DNA from: Nitrososphaerota archaeon
Lineage (GTDB): Archaea; Thermoproteota; Nitrososphaeria; Nitrososphaerales; CADDZS01
DNA length: 64,000 nt
NCBI GenBank assembly: GCA_021325255.1
Contig: JAJPHP010000058.1
Coordinates: forward strand, 91,481-155,480
Direction: 5' to 3'
Position 1 is the first letter of the stretch; each line of letters starts with the position of its first letter. Made by a program: the position numbers and the translations under genes. A model generated the notes under the pieces. The model was not told the DNA's origin, made no database searches, and saw nothing but the letters and a program-made list of their open reading frames with translations. Of the stretch, positions 1-8,156 are shown piece by piece.

Positions 1-582
1 GACTATGAGATTTTCCGTAGTGTAATCTTGAAGGCATATTTGGCAAAGTCGGATGACCCTGAATGGCCGGGACTGACCTGTGCTGAGATTTCCTCAGAGT
101 ACTTCAAGGTGTACAAACGGCCAATCAGTATGCGGCGTCTGGTTGATTACACCGTCAAGGCTCTTGTAGAATGCGGTCTACTCACCGAGGCAAAGCATCC
201 CAAGGACGGAAGGAAATCAGTTTTCATTCCGACACTTACGAATGTCGATACAGATGAGTTTCGATTCAAAAGGCCCTCCGAAGGCGGTCCTGCCAGCGAG
301 AATCAAAGCAATTCACAACGAGCCGAAGAAGGAAAAAGTAGTGGTGTGCCCCACACCCTCGGGGATATATTTTCTGAACAATCCAGCCCTGAACAAGCTC
401 AAACTATATCCCCGAGCACTGGGGGCACGACTGAATCAACTGGTGAAAGCCAAGAGGACGAGCCTGAGGATCTCCTTCCAGCCAGCGCTGACTTTGCCTG
501 CGATAATTGTAAAATGAACTTTGGTCAGGACGGCCCCAAATGGGCTGAACGCATCAAGACAGAACACGGAGTTGAAATCTGA
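1..582 (+). CDS. Winged-helix protein with C-terminal zinc-finger-like motif (5' end outside window)
   Basis: The reading frame is open from base 1, so the gene probably begins upstream of the window; TTG at 28 is only a possible internal start. The N-terminal ~75 residues (ISMRRLVDYTVKALVECGLL and a KDGRKSVFIP wing) look like a small winged-helix domain. A Ser/Glu-rich linker follows, then a C-terminal CDNC...H segment suggesting a degenerate C2H2 finger. It sits three bases before the next ORF and near an integrase, so it is probably an accessory or regulatory gene of an integrated element. No named family recognised. Confidence 0.6.
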   Translation, partial: DYEIFRSVILKAYLAKSDDPEWPGLTCAEISSEYFKVYKRPISMRRLVDYTVKALVECGLLTEAKHPKDGRKSVFIPTLTNVDTDEFRFKRPSEGGPASENQSNSQRAEEGKSSGVPHTLGDIFSEQSSPEQAQTISPSTGGTTESTGESQEDEPEDLLPASADFACDNCKMNFGQDGPKWAERIKTEHGVEI

Positions 583-584
583 AT

Positions 585-839
585 TTGCAATCCTTACTCA
601 TCTTCACATGCATGCGTCCCGTCCGGCCGGGTGAGCACTGCGCTATGATGTTTGAGTGCCTTCTTTGCAAACTAAAGCATCCGCAGTGGAAGGCACTTTG
701 CAGGGATGAGGCACTTGCACTGGCCCATCTGGAACATCAGCATGGCATCAAGAACATTGGGAAACAATCTTCCGACAGCCGAAAGAAAATTGGGACGCCG
801 AAAGGGGCCTCATATGTCGGAACTCGGGAGATGGCTTAG
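585..839 (+). CDS. Small C2H2-like zinc-finger protein
   Basis: An 84-residue ORF starts at TTG 585, two bases after the previous stop; ATG at 612 is an alternative start. Its core has a CLLC pair, then a helix ending HLEHQHG, the spacing of a long-loop C2H2 finger, and resembles the C-terminal finger of the preceding gene. Such small zinc-finger proteins are common in archaeal viruses and plasmids. Function unknown; probably DNA binding. The tight spacing suggests co-transcription with its neighbours. Confidence 0.5.
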   Translation: MQSLLIFTCMRPVRPGEHCAMMFECLLCKLKHPQWKALCRDEALALAHLEHQHGIKNIGKQSSDSRKKIGTPKGASYVGTREMA

Positions 840-915
840 GGCATATGACAAGAAAGAACTCACCCGCGGCAGTGCCTAAGCTGAAAACGCCGTTTCTATT
901 TAAAGGAGCAAGCTA

Positions 916-1263
916 TTGAGAATGGGAAAAGTCCATCAGGTCTCCCCAAATAAGACGGAGCTCTTCATGAAACACGAGGTTGTTAGGGCATTCCTTCGCC
1001 AAATGGTTGACATCGAGGATGATTGCAAGGTATCGTGCAATGTTTTGTATCTGCACTTCTTAGAGTGGTGTTCCGAGCAAGCCCCCAAGCCTCCTCAGAT
1101 CAGCAAAGCTGGCTTTGGTCGGATTCTCTTGAACATAGTTCGCACGACCTATCCCATCTCGACAAGGGCCGGCGGTAAGAATCTACGTGTTTGGAGAGGA
1201 ATTAGGCTGAAATATGATGAAACCAATTACCAATCTAAAGATCAATCAACACAATCTGATTGA
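916..1263 (+). CDS. Stand-alone D5-like primase-helicase C-terminal domain protein
   Basis: The protein has 115 residues. The stretch from about residue 18 to 98 has the pattern of the winged-helix domain found at the C-terminus of D5-type viral and plasmid primase-helicases: a helix, LYLHFLEWCSEQ, a KAGFGRILL recognition-like helix and a GGKNLRVWRGIRL wing. There is no helicase or primase part, so this is the domain alone. AAAGGAG at about 901-907 fits the TTG start at 916 (ATG at 922 is possible). A 24-codon ORF (845-919) overlaps the start by TTGA. The integrase next door supports a mobile-element origin. Confidence 0.5.
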   Translation: MRMGKVHQVSPNKTELFMKHEVVRAFLRQMVDIEDDCKVSCNVLYLHFLEWCSEQAPKPPQISKAGFGRILLNIVRTTYPISTRAGGKNLRVWRGIRLKYDETNYQSKDQSTQSD

Positions 1264-1375
1264 GGCTCTTGCCCCATTAATTGAAGAACCCAAGAGAATG
1301 CAATTCACGGCTGAGCTTTGGAGCCTTTCCAGAGACTTTGCCGAATTGTCAAGAAGAGGTAGGGACCATGACTAG
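1217..1375 (+). CDS. Possible 52-residue small protein
   Basis: This short ORF starts at ATG 1217 inside the end of the D5-like gene (47-base overlap, different frame) and ends at TAG 1375. The product would be a charged, mostly helical peptide (LIEALAPLIEEPK...LWSLSRDFAEL). The next ATG (1368) overlaps its stop, the layout of a translationally coupled series. No homology recognised; the evidence is position and helical composition only. Confidence 0.3.
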   Translation: MKPITNLKINQHNLIEALAPLIEEPKRMQFTAELWSLSRDFAELSRRGRDHD

Positions 1376-1559
1376 GTGTCAGACGTGCGGTTTTGACCCT
1401 GGGCGTTTTGAGCGCTTGCTAGATCGAGTCGAGACTTTACTAATTCAACTTCTTGCCGCATCAGGGAGATCATTTGAAGAGCTTCCGCATACTTTGACTC
1501 CATCACCAGAGCCCGTTTCTCCGACTCCCGTTTTAGCTCGGCGGCCTCGGAAATCGTGA
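1368..1559 (+). CDS. Possible 63-residue protein with CxxC knuckle and amphipathic helix
   Basis: ATG 1368 is preceded by GAGGT eight bases upstream, a good ribosome-binding site. The product begins MTRCQTCGFDPGRFERLL, continues as an amphipathic helix and ends in a Pro/Arg-rich tail. It lies antisense to the last ~190 bases of the integrase, which encode a coiled-coil tail. Either both strands are coding or this is a shadow of that coiled coil. The ribosome-binding site and coupling to the preceding ORF argue for reality; the antisense overlap argues against. Confidence 0.3.
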   Translation: MTRCQTCGFDPGRFERLLDRVETLLIQLLAASGRSFEELPHTLTPSPEPVSPTPVLARRPRKS

Positions 1560-2625
1560 GGACGAGCATGTTTTCGGCGTAGGTCTTCAAAATCTCTTTG
1601 AAGAGATCTGATTTTTGCTGGAAGGCCTTGAAGTAACTATCTTGCGATCCCTCGGTGCCGTGGCCCTCCAGTTTTTCAATCATTATTGTCTTCATCTTCG
1701 TTAGCGTCTCCAATCGGGACTTGTGCGCCTTGCGAAATCCGTGATTTGGCTTGAACTCGTTGCACTTTAGGCCGGTGCGTTGAAGTAATCTGGGGATTAT
1801 GAAACGTATCCCCCCGCGCAGCTCGGAGGGCTGCCTGATGGGTTTGCTTTTTAGTGGTAGCACTGAGAGAAAGGTGTCGCGAAGAAGTGGAGACAACTTT
1901 GTGATCTTCTCGCCGTGAAGCTCCCTCAGTTTGAGGTATTTGTCTCGGTTATCCAAGGCCTCCTGTGAGCAAACGGTGATGTATTTTTGCAGCGGATCAT
2001 CCCCGTATATGAGACACACCCCTACCCTGACCTTCTTCCCGCTTTCGAGCACAACCTCGTGGTCTTCAATCGAACCAACAGTCAGTCCGTTCCACGCCCC
2101 AATCCGGATGCCGGTCGAGAGCATGAAGGAGAGCATGAACTTTTCGCGCTCGTCGGCGTATAAGTAGAGTGGTCTAATTTCATCAATCAGGTTGGGTGGA
2201 CGGTCATCCGCGCTCGAAGAAAACGAAGGTACGACACGCATGATCTTCTTCCAGTTAAGCTGTAATTCGCAGAATATGCAAAGCGATTGATAGGCTGATA
2301 GGTACAGATGCATAGTAGCGCCGCTAAGTGGCTTGCCGCTCGACGGACTTTTTGCTTTCTTTTTCTTATTTATTCAGTCGATCAGCTTACCGGTCATAAA
2401 CTGTGGGTTTTGCTCGGTGAGACGTAGCATCTTAGCCCAAGTTGTCCTATCACGCGTACCACACAGAATCCCTAGTGCTGATTGATACTTGGTCGCGGTT
2501 ACTGTGCTCTTTTGTGAATCTAGCCATGAAGATATTAGGGCGTCATAATCAGGGATTGTTCTTTCGCGTCTCAAACTTGCACTGGTTTCTAATTCATCAT
2601 CAGATATTTCGAGTGTCAAAGACAT
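1372..2625 (-). pseudogene. Archaeal tyrosine recombinase (integrase) with an in-frame TGA
   Basis: Read from ATG 2625, 83 codons encode a SAM-like N-terminal core-binding domain (DYDALISSWLDSQKSTVTATKY...). TGA at 2376-2374 stops it, yet the same frame continues through a Lys/Ser-rich linker into the catalytic domain (313-residue ORF from ATG 2313). Catalytic motifs are present: Arg in STGIRIGAWNGL, HxxR-like NHGFRKAH, GHG, and Tyr in QDSYFKAF. A coiled-coil tail follows. About 417 residues in total fits archaeal integrases. No shift is needed to join the parts, so this is a nonsense mutation, a sequence error or readthrough. No tRNA attachment site is visible nearby. Confidence 0.8.
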
Positions 2626-2998
2626 GACCTAGCCTTTTATTCCCAGTGTTGTTTCCGTAATCATCTTAGCTATGTAATTATAGTTTCCGCTAAAGCTGCA
2701 GTTAGTTCGACATCCAACCCAATGCTATTCTAATTGCAGTGAAACGAGAAGAGAAAGAATAGAACATCTCATCAGTCAATTGAGCAACTTTCTTGCATTG
2801 AAATGATCGTTTCCCTAACATGAAGCCGCTTGAAGCTGCGAAGAGAAATCGCTGTCCTCTGCAAGGTTAGACCCTCTTTCTCCTGCCACAGTGCTTGAAA
2901 CCGTTGGTTCTCAATGAGGGTGTATGTGCAATTTTTCCCTGAAATAGCTTCAGGAAATCTATGAAGCTCATGTTTTACACCTATGCCTTATTCCGAAA
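2626..2998. other. Intergenic region at the edge of the integrated element
   Basis: AT-rich stretch between the integrase start and the surface-protein gene. I see no ORF of substance, tRNA, attachment-site repeat or strong hairpin. It should hold the divergent promoters of the two flanking genes and may contain the right border of the element. Confidence 0.4.
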
Positions 2999-3031
2999 AT
3001 GACGCACTCACTCTCATTGAGGAGCTCCAGA

Positions 3032-4534
3032 ATGAAGTCTGCCATCTCGGTAGCACTCGTAGTGATCATAATAATTGTTATCGTGGTCGCGGGCAGCCTG
3101 GCAGCTTACTACGCGTTGACCTCCGGGTCCACTAAGAATACTGGATCTACTACTTCGAGCGGTACGAGTTCCGCTCCCTCGACGGAAACTAGCACACTGT
3201 CACAATCTTCATCACCTACAAAGACAGGAGTTTCCTCACAGTCTGAGAGCAGCTCATCTGAAACTACAGAAATCTCGAGTCAGACCTATACGTCGGTGCA
3301 ACCATTCAACTCGACAATTCTCTCGATCAACAGTGATCCAAACCACATGTACCTCGAGGCCGTCGCCACTTTCTTTTCTCACGGCAAGTACTACGCATTC
3401 TACAACGACGCGAACGCAACCTATGCAGTTTACTCCCCCAACGGGACAAGATGGTCGTCAATGGGTGAAGTCACGTCAACGGCGAACGCGGCGGTCGCCT
3501 ACGATACAAACACGAGCACGGTGTATGTTATCTCCGTCCCAAACGACACGAACGAAATTGTGCTGACGAGAGGCTCGACCAATACCCCGTCGGGTGCGAT
3601 AAACTGGAGTGGGAGCTCTGAAGTGATTTACAACGCAACGTTGGCGGGAGCCCAGGTTAAGTTGCTTGGACTTCAGCTCGTTCCGTCCACCTCGCTTACA
3701 TTAGACAACTTCGGTAATCTGTGGATTTCCGTGCAGACCATGTTCTTCCAAGCTGGGGAACAGCTTGGGTTCCCGCTCGTAAACTATTCAATCATCAAAG
3801 TCACTCCAAGCGGCGATGCTAACAACACCTCGTTTTCAGTGGCGAGCGGATTTCCCTACCTAGTCGGGAGCCAGACCTCTCACAACTACGGCACCGCATC
3901 CGTGAACATCGTGTCGACTAGGGTTGGAGTCTCGGTCGTCTCTTGCAACGTAAAGTCCGCTCTAACCAATTCCTCAGCCTATCTTGAGACATTCTACAAC
4001 CAAAACGAGAGCTGGGGGAGTATGGTCGATCTTCCCTTCCAATGCGGTTACAACTTTAGTGGACAGATCTCGAGCATAATCGCCGCGTCGAGCCCCGCCT
4101 CTGGCGATAATGTATCGATCCTCTACTTCTCGGCAGCTGTCGCATGCAATGCATGCGAGTACAAGAACACGAATGTATCCCGCATTATAGTTCCGCTTTC
4201 TCCCGGTCCTGCCATGTCGCTAGATCAGGTTGATGGCAATATTTCCGGAGGCTTTGTCGCCGCCGCCACAAACGGATCCTTCGTCTGGACAAACTCTCAG
4301 ATATTCGGCGCGTACTCTGGAACGTATACTTACTACGTCGGAGAACTTGGCTCTACCAGGACTACCTCGGGCATTCTCCTCAAGCTGGGAGGTGCATGGA
4401 GTATAGTTGGTTCGAGCGCAACTCAAGGCATTGGAGGTGGGCTTCAAGTCCTCTACTCTGTGTTGACTAACGCAACTGCTGGTGGACAGGGCGCCTATTC
4501 ACTGGGGTTTGCGATAGCATCCACCGGGCAATGA
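3032..4534 (+). CDS. Cell-surface protein with pilin-like N-terminus and large ectodomain
   Basis: The start at ATG 3032 is chosen because GAGGAG lies eight bases upstream; ATG 2999 would add 11 residues. The N-terminus MKSAISVALVV with a ~20-residue hydrophobic helix resembles class III (type IV pilin-like) signal peptides of archaea. A Ser/Thr-rich linker of ~55 residues follows, a probable O-glycosylated stalk. The remaining ~400 residues are rich in beta-strand patterns and NxS/T sequons, with aromatic repeats suggestive of a beta-propeller; two Cys pairs (SCNV, CNACE) may form disulphides. No enzyme motif seen. Likely a membrane-anchored extracellular sensor, binding or structural protein. 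Confidence 0.75.
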   Translation: MKSAISVALVVIIIIVIVVAGSLAAYYALTSGSTKNTGSTTSSGTSSAPSTETSTLSQSSSPTKTGVSSQSESSSSETTEISSQTYTSVQPFNSTILSINSDPNHMYLEAVATFFSHGKYYAFYNDANATYAVYSPNGTRWSSMGEVTSTANAAVAYDTNTSTVYVISVPNDTNEIVLTRGSTNTPSGAINWSGSSEVIYNATLAGAQVKLLGLQLVPSTSLTLDNFGNLWISVQTMFFQAGEQLGFPLVNYSIIKVTPSGDANNTSFSVASGFPYLVGSQTSHNYGTASVNIVSTRVGVSVVSCNVKSALTNSSAYLETFYNQNESWGSMVDLPFQCGYNFSGQISSIIAASSPASGDNVSILYFSAAVACNACEYKNTNVSRIIVPLSPGPAMSLDQVDGNISGGFVAAATNGSFVWTNSQIFGAYSGTYTYYVGELGSTRTTSGILLKLGGAWSIVGSSATQGIGGGLQVLYSVLTNATAGGQGAYSLGFAIASTGQ

Positions 4535-4549
4535 GAAGGACAGTGCTAA

Positions 4550-4571
4550 CTCTAACTGTTCTAAGTTAGAG
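4550..4571 (+). terminator. Hairpin just after the surface-protein stop codon
   Basis: An 8-base stem CTCTAACT pairs exactly with AGTTAGAG across a 6-base loop, 15 bases after the TGA. No T-tract follows, so this may be a 3' end-stabilising hairpin rather than a terminator. Confidence 0.4.
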
Positions 4572-5067
4572 CTAAGGCCAATCGCAGGAATGCAGATTCT
4601 CAAACTGGCAATATCCGCTAATCTTGTTCTCGATTCCCGTGCAAAACGAAATCGAAGGTCTGCAGCCATGTAAAGAGCATGCAATTTTCTTTCCAGAATT
4701 ACTTTAGGATCCTCAACGATTAACGTCGAGTTGCTTGTGGGACCTCCGGGCGCGAGAGTCCAGCTGCCCTCTGGAATATCCGCGGCTAACACTTTCCCTG
4801 AAACGGGTGCTTTAGAGAGAATGGGGCCGAATTCAGTGGCGATTTCCTCTCAGAGCGAGTAATTCACGCTTGCCGCAACTCCGATAGGTATGTTGTGATA
4901 GAGATTTCGTCTATCATCAGTAGATTGTAGGCTCAAAGTCCAGAGTAAGAAAAGAGAGCTGACACACCCCATGATTGTTGAAAAGCGCATACACCCGCCA
5001 TACAATACCATGCAAGATGCGGCTCGGAAGAAGAGCAAGGCCATGCAGTGTACATTAGATGGGAATT
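4572..5067. other. Gene-poor interval
   Basis: About 500 bases between two convergent genes. Minus-strand ORFs here (97 and 126 codons) lack domain-like composition and overlap the flanking genes, so I do not call them. No RNA gene or repeat seen. Confidence 0.35.
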
Positions 5068-6135
5068 TTAGTTCTCTCCCGATTTTTGTACGCCAATGTG
5101 GCGGGAGCTCTGAATCGGGAGAAGTTGCTGTTGAAGTCGTCTCATTTGCTCTAAAAGCTCTTGATCGAACTCGTATGAAATCATATGAAATTCTCTGTTT
5201 TTGTATGCTTGGCTTACCCATATCTCGCACGATCTCGGATGGGACTCCATCGCAAGTCCGTTGGGCAGATCCTTGAAGAGCATCTTAACCTCTGGAAGCA
5301 CTCGATGAAAGAGCTCATCGTTGAGATCAAGGTATCGGAAATTCATCAACCTCTCATCGAGCAGGATAACTTTCCCGGCGAGTGCAAGTTCAGGCATCGC
5401 AACTATCAGGTAGGCTACGGCGGACAGGGTTCCAAGCAAAAAGGAAATCTCGTGAACTCTCCAGTTGTATTGCGTTGTAGGGATGAAAATCGGCTGTAGT
5501 GCTAGAATGTACACTAATGCACTCGCCGCGATTGTGGAAAATATGAGCACGGACAGTAAGCACCTTCTCTTGGTCCACGATCCAATACGCCAAGCTTCCT
5601 GCCTGAAAATGCGCATCAAACCGAATATGCATACGGTCAATGTGACTCCTTCGGCCGAAAGCGCCACCGACGACGAGCCGAAGGGAATTAGGTCACTGCT
5701 GTTGTAATATCCGTTCCAAAGTATCTCCGCGATAGGTCCACTCGTGATCGTCGCAAGGACAAAGAAACCGGACAGCCGCAACCTCTCATCCTTTCGCATC
5801 TCGATGAGTGCAATGGTAAAGATTACGACGGTCCCAGCGAGTCCAAGGACAGTGGGCCATGAATCGAAAATGGCAAAAGAGGTAAGAATGCCCCAACTTT
5901 GAGCGTCGAGCACTTTATAGACTCTGAGTGGACCAAGCGCGAACGTTATGAGGTTTAGAACTATCAATATAGAGTATCCTGACACGACGTAAGAGAGGCC
6001 GGACTTTCGGATCTCATTCAAGTACCTCTTCGTGAGGGCGAATGGTTCGAATCCCCTTTCCATAGGTTCCGACTTCCAGCCTCCAATTGAAGTAGACGCC
6101 TGCAATGCCAGATTCATCCGGGAGCCCAGCAGCAT
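5068..6135 (-). CDS. Multi-pass membrane protein of unknown function
   Basis: The protein has 355 residues, with six or seven hydrophobic helices between about residues 45 and 250 (SGYSILIVLNLITFALG; WPTVLGLAGTVVIFTIALI; CLLSVLIFSTIAASALVYIL; FLLGTLSAVAYLIVAM). A soluble C-terminal tail of ~100 residues follows. The loop-helix GSSSVALSAEGVTL loosely recalls the rhomboid Ser loop, but GxSG and a matching His are not evident, so I do not assign it. The N-terminal ~35 residues are polar and the true start may be internal (MERGFEPF). It stands alone. Confidence 0.65.
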   Translation of the reverse strand: MLLGSRMNLALQASTSIGGWKSEPMERGFEPFALTKRYLNEIRKSGLSYVVSGYSILIVLNLITFALGPLRVYKVLDAQSWGILTSFAIFDSWPTVLGLAGTVVIFTIALIEMRKDERLRLSGFFVLATITSGPIAEILWNGYYNSSDLIPFGSSSVALSAEGVTLTVCIFGLMRIFRQEAWRIGSWTKRRCLLSVLIFSTIAASALVYILALQPIFIPTTQYNWRVHEISFLLGTLSAVAYLIVAMPELALAGKVILLDERLMNFRYLDLNDELFHRVLPEVKMLFKDLPNGLAMESHPRSCEIWVSQAYKNREFHMISYEFDQELLEQMRRLQQQLLPIQSSRHIGVQKSGEN

Positions 6136-6522
6136 TTGTTCGGCACCAGGGTCAGACTAAAGAAACCCCTCGCCACCATCTTGGCGGGCTTCCAACAGAA
6201 CATTTGCAGGGAGAAGGAATATACACTTCTCGTAAGCAGGAATTAATCTAATTGTGACTTTCCTACGATGCGATGTTCGCGGGTTCCCATCTCTAACATG
6301 GTACTGTCGCAGGAGTTTAGAACTCAACTATCCATTGTCAAGAAGGAAACACGATAGCAATACGCGACCGACCAATACACCCCCCAATCCACGAAGAAAC
6401 ATGTATCGTGAAGAGGTTTGGCATGGGTTCGTCTTACACCCTTTCTTTTCATTTTTTTAGAGCGGGTCCCGATTTGCTAGAGCAGAAATCGAAAACGAGA
6501 AACTTCGTAGAGAAAAAAAACC
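6136..6522. other. Intergenic region between divergent genes
   Basis: About 390 bases upstream of both the membrane protein (minus) and the winged-helix regulator (plus). Short ORFs of 67-68 codons are present but look random. It must contain two promoters; no clear operator dyad seen. Confidence 0.35.
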
Positions 6523-6921
6523 TTGTCGAGACTTCCTTCTATGCTCTTATCAAGAGGATTGCCACACAATACAGTAGGCACACGGCCTTTGAGCGTTTCT
6601 ACCTCGGCTAACAGAAAGGCAGGCGGCCGCGCAAAGCGAGTCCACCGCAACAGAATGTCAATTATCGCCTCCATGCTCAAAGTAGCTACAAAGGGAGCGA
6701 GAAAGACGCATATCATGTACAGGGCAGGGTTAAGCTACGATCAACTCCAGGACTATCTCGGCTTCCTCAAGGAGGCTGGACTGCTAGAGGAGACCGCTGA
6801 CCAAGAGGAGGAACTTGCGATAGTTTACCGCACGACGGCGAAGGGACTCAAGTTCGTCGAGAAGTACGAATCGCTCAAGGAACTCGTCGGAATGAAGTCA
6901 GAAGAAGACGAAGAGCTCTGA
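6523..6921 (+). CDS. Sso10a-like winged-helix DNA-binding protein
   Basis: The C-terminal ~90 residues show the archaeal Sso10a/HTH_45 pattern: RMSIIASMLKVATKGARKTH, IMYRAGLSYDQLQDYLGFLK, EAGLLEE, then an AKGLKFVEKY helix that forms the dimer coil in this family. The N-terminal ~43 residues from TTG 6523 are basic and unlike the family, so translation may start near ATG 6655. Such proteins act as transcription regulators or nucleoid proteins. The divergent membrane-protein gene is a possible target, but no operator is recognised. Confidence 0.8.
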   Translation: MSRLPSMLLSRGLPHNTVGTRPLSVSTSANRKAGGRAKRVHRNRMSIIASMLKVATKGARKTHIMYRAGLSYDQLQDYLGFLKEAGLLEETADQEEELAIVYRTTAKGLKFVEKYESLKELVGMKSEEDEEL

Positions 6922-7184
6922 AAAAGATCAACGTAAATCTGTGAATATCTATCCATCCAAAGCAGGTCCTCTCGCCCTTCAGCTTGACCTTTGGATTCTG
7001 TAATCCGCTGATGGGTAATGCAATCTTTAGCAAACGAGCAGACAAGCATGAAACGAATCACTTCTTGCCGTACCAAATTTCGGGCGTAAGAGAAATTTGT
7101 GCCAGATGCATGGTTCTTGATTCAAGGAGCTGTGACCTTGCCATAGTATCAATTCCTCCAAGAATCTCTTGAGCCATGCTTTGA

Positions 7185-8105
7185 GTGAAAACACTTTTCA
7201 GTGAAAAGAGTGAGTTATCTAATTCAGCGAGTTACTCTTCCCAGATGTGGAACAGACTGGAAGTCTTCTCAGAGCCCGTGCTTTCAAGGGATCCATTGCT
7301 CATAGTGTCCGTCTCCACCTCCATCCCTCAGTACAGGATACTCTACTCGCAGGCAAGAGAGCTCGCAAGCTACCTCCTGCGTAAGTTGGATTTTCAAATG
7401 TTCTCGTCCATGTACTCCTCAGCGATGCCGCCTGCCATCGGCATTGAAAAGGACGGAATCGCCGGTCTCGTAGGCGTCAACTTTTACTATAACTCAGCCG
7501 AGAGCCGCGACGTGGTTTTGTTCGCCGGCTACTCCTCTCCCGCAAGCGATGAGTACGAGTACGCTTCCGAAGTACTCGCGTTTGCGAAGAAGCTGGGGAT
7601 AAAGCAGATAGTTTCTATCGGCCCGCGGTGGTCGGAGAATCCAATCTCTCCTTTCGACTCACCGGAGGTTTTGGGTTTTGCGAGTGACCTTGACGGCGTT
7701 AGGTGGCTTGAAGAAAACGGAGTGAAGATCTTGAAGAACGAAAACTCGTTCTACTTTTCAAACCTGATCGTGCCGTTGGCGTCGTTACACGGGATGAGGG
7801 CGTTCAAGCTCTCCGTCAACCACGGCGAGCCGCTGCCTCATCCGAAATCCTCGATGTCGTTCCTCAAGGTCCTCTCCAAGCTCGGAATCCGCATCGACAC
7901 TTCCGACCTAGTCGAGCAGGCTAAAGAGCTCGAAGAGGGGCTAAAGAAAGCGGGTATCTCCGGGGTTGGAACCGGCCAGATAATGGGACAAGAAGAGGAA
8001 GGAGAAGAGGAGGAAGAGGAAACAGAAGTTTTCCCCGGCGAAGAGGAGCCCGGAGAAGAGGGCGGCGAAGACGGGGTCGGTCCCTCAGGCGACATTTACA
8101 GGTAG
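7185..8105 (+). CDS. PAC2-family protein (proteasome assembly chaperone homologue)
   Basis: The fold signature of the PAC2 family is visible: an N-terminal strand (DPLLIVSVST), RELASYLLRKL helix, KDGIAGLVGVNFYYN, DVVLFAGYSSP, LAFAKKLGIKQIVSIG, then LIVPLASLHGMRAFKLSVNHG and the terminal LGIRIDTSDLVEQAKELEE helix. In archaea such proteins (PbaA/PbaB type) assist 20S proteasome assembly or related roles. An unusual ~55-residue tail is very rich in Glu and Gly. GTG 7185 is the nominal start; ATG 7245 (MWNRLEVF) better fits the family. A short dyad TGAAAA-CAC-TTTTCA lies at 7186-7200. Confidence 0.8.
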   Translation: MKTLFSEKSELSNSASYSSQMWNRLEVFSEPVLSRDPLLIVSVSTSIPQYRILYSQARELASYLLRKLDFQMFSSMYSSAMPPAIGIEKDGIAGLVGVNFYYNSAESRDVVLFAGYSSPASDEYEYASEVLAFAKKLGIKQIVSIGPRWSENPISPFDSPEVLGFASDLDGVRWLEENGVKILKNENSFYFSNLIVPLASLHGMRAFKLSVNHGEPLPHPKSSMSFLKVLSKLGIRIDTSDLVEQAKELEEGLKKAGISGVGTGQIMGQEEEGEEEEEETEVFPGEEEPGEEGGEDGVGPSGDIYR

Positions 8106-8109
8106 AGTG

Positions 8110-8149
8110 AAAAAAGGGCTGATGGGAGAGAGAATTCCGACTCTCTCCC
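8110..8149 (-). terminator. Intrinsic-type terminator for the peptide-binding protein gene
   Basis: A perfect 9-base stem (GGGAGAGAG, 8124-8132, with CTCTCTCCC, 8141-8149) lies between convergent genes. Read on the minus strand it is followed by six T residues (8115-8110). It may also stop transcription from the PAC2 side. Confidence 0.6.
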
Positions 8150-8156
8150 CTTCGGA

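Noticed and set aside
4499..5230. Minus-strand ORFs of 97 and 126 codons
   Set aside because: No domain pattern; they overlap the ends of well-supported genes.
6041..6070. T-loop-like GGTTCGAATCCCC suggestive of a tRNA
   Set aside because: It lies inside the membrane-protein coding sequence and no acceptor stem or anticodon arm can be folded around it.
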